A stretch of 64,000 nt of DNA, taken from the NCBI GenBank assembly GCA_024233865.1, contig JACKPA010000004.1, positions 62,001 through 126,000 of the forward strand, given 5' to 3'. Made by a program: the position numbers and the translations under genes. The notes beneath the pieces were generated by a model that did no database searches, was not told the origin of the DNA, and saw only the letters and a list, made by a program, of their open reading frames with translations. This DNA comes from Leptospiraceae bacterium. GTDB taxonomy: Bacteria; Spirochaetota; Leptospiria; Leptospirales; Leptospiraceae. Below are positions 63,897 to 64,000 of the stretch, piece after piece (the first letter of the stretch is position 1; each line of letters starts with the position of its first letter).

Positions 63897-64000
63897 ATGA
63901 GACCAGACTTTACAAAAATAGATTATAAAAAACAAAAACAACAAACTAGCCAAAAAGATTGGGAAAAAGAAACGCTTTCTAAACATGGAGTTTCCAATAT
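63897..64000 (+). CDS. Start of a gene resembling methylmalonyl-CoA mutase (partial)
   Basis: The ATG at 63897 has agga 11 bases upstream. The 34 translated residues begin MRPDFTKIDYKKQKQQTSQK, then DWEKETLSKHGVSN. The MRPDF/KIDY opening resembles the N-terminal extension of methylmalonyl-CoA or ethylmalonyl-CoA mutase large chains. The window ends before any catalytic motif, so the assignment is tentative. Confidence 0.4.
   Translation, partial: MRPDFTKIDYKKQKQQTSQKDWEKETLSKHGVSN

Noticed and set aside
1..64000. tRNA, rRNA or riboswitch genes
   Set aside because: No cloverleaf, rRNA signature or known aptamer core was recognised on reading; a covariance-model scan was not possible here.

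Overview
This 64 kb window is AT-rich and gene-dense, and looks like chromosome from a Leptospira-like spirochaete (order Leptospirales; moderate confidence). The pointers are an LruC-domain lipoprotein, an SBBP-repeat lipoprotein, an OmpP1/FadL porin, a 1945-residue Ser/Thr kinase/ATPase/histidine kinase fusion, hybrid histidine kinases and a DUF58/MoxR operon. I found no rRNA, tRNA or CRISPR array.

Layout. 1-7.8 kb is a plastic accessory region. It has an OLD-type ATPase/TOPRIM nuclease, three near-identical Uma2-family genes in a tandem ~1.5 kb repeat, decayed toxin-antitoxin/AfsA mosaics carried in each repeat, and a degenerate group II intron. 7.8-12.8 kb holds an AfsA-hotdog/PilZ protein followed by a HAD phosphatase, two SDR-type reductases and a convergent condensation-domain acyltransferase. 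These are the enzyme types expected for a butyrolactone-like metabolite. 13-18.8 kb is the giant kinase. 19-28.6 kb is mixed: FadL-like porin, GT87 glycosyltransferase, response regulator/kinase, NUDIX, double MaoC, double hemerythrin and pyrF. 28.7-32.6 kb is a two-gene DNA methyltransferase/PD-(D/E)XK nuclease module. 33-39 kb has an epimerase and two hybrid kinases. 39-43 kb has a transglutaminase-like protein, a MarR regulator with a clear double-palindrome operator, a thiolase and a small reductase.

43.0-52.0 kb is the most unusual block. A DEDDh exonuclease and a 1150-residue zinc-ribbon/pseudokinase/KAP membrane NTPase are transcribed away from a 1619-residue NUDIX/APH-like kinase/P-loop NTPase/degenerate NUDIX protein. 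I propose this divergent trio as a candidate uncharacterised NTP-dependent conflict (defence) system.

52-64 kb returns to housekeeping and envelope genes: ccoS, a membrane FHA protein, the DAGK-MoxR-DUF58-GT4 operon, secreted lipoproteins, a CaiB/BaiF CoA-transferase resembling 2-methylfumaryl-CoA isomerase, and the start of a probable methylmalonyl-CoA mutase-type gene. Two MITE-like ~150 bp inverted-repeat elements sit exactly against the stop codons of two genes here.

Family assignments come from reading motifs in the translated sequence. No database search was possible.
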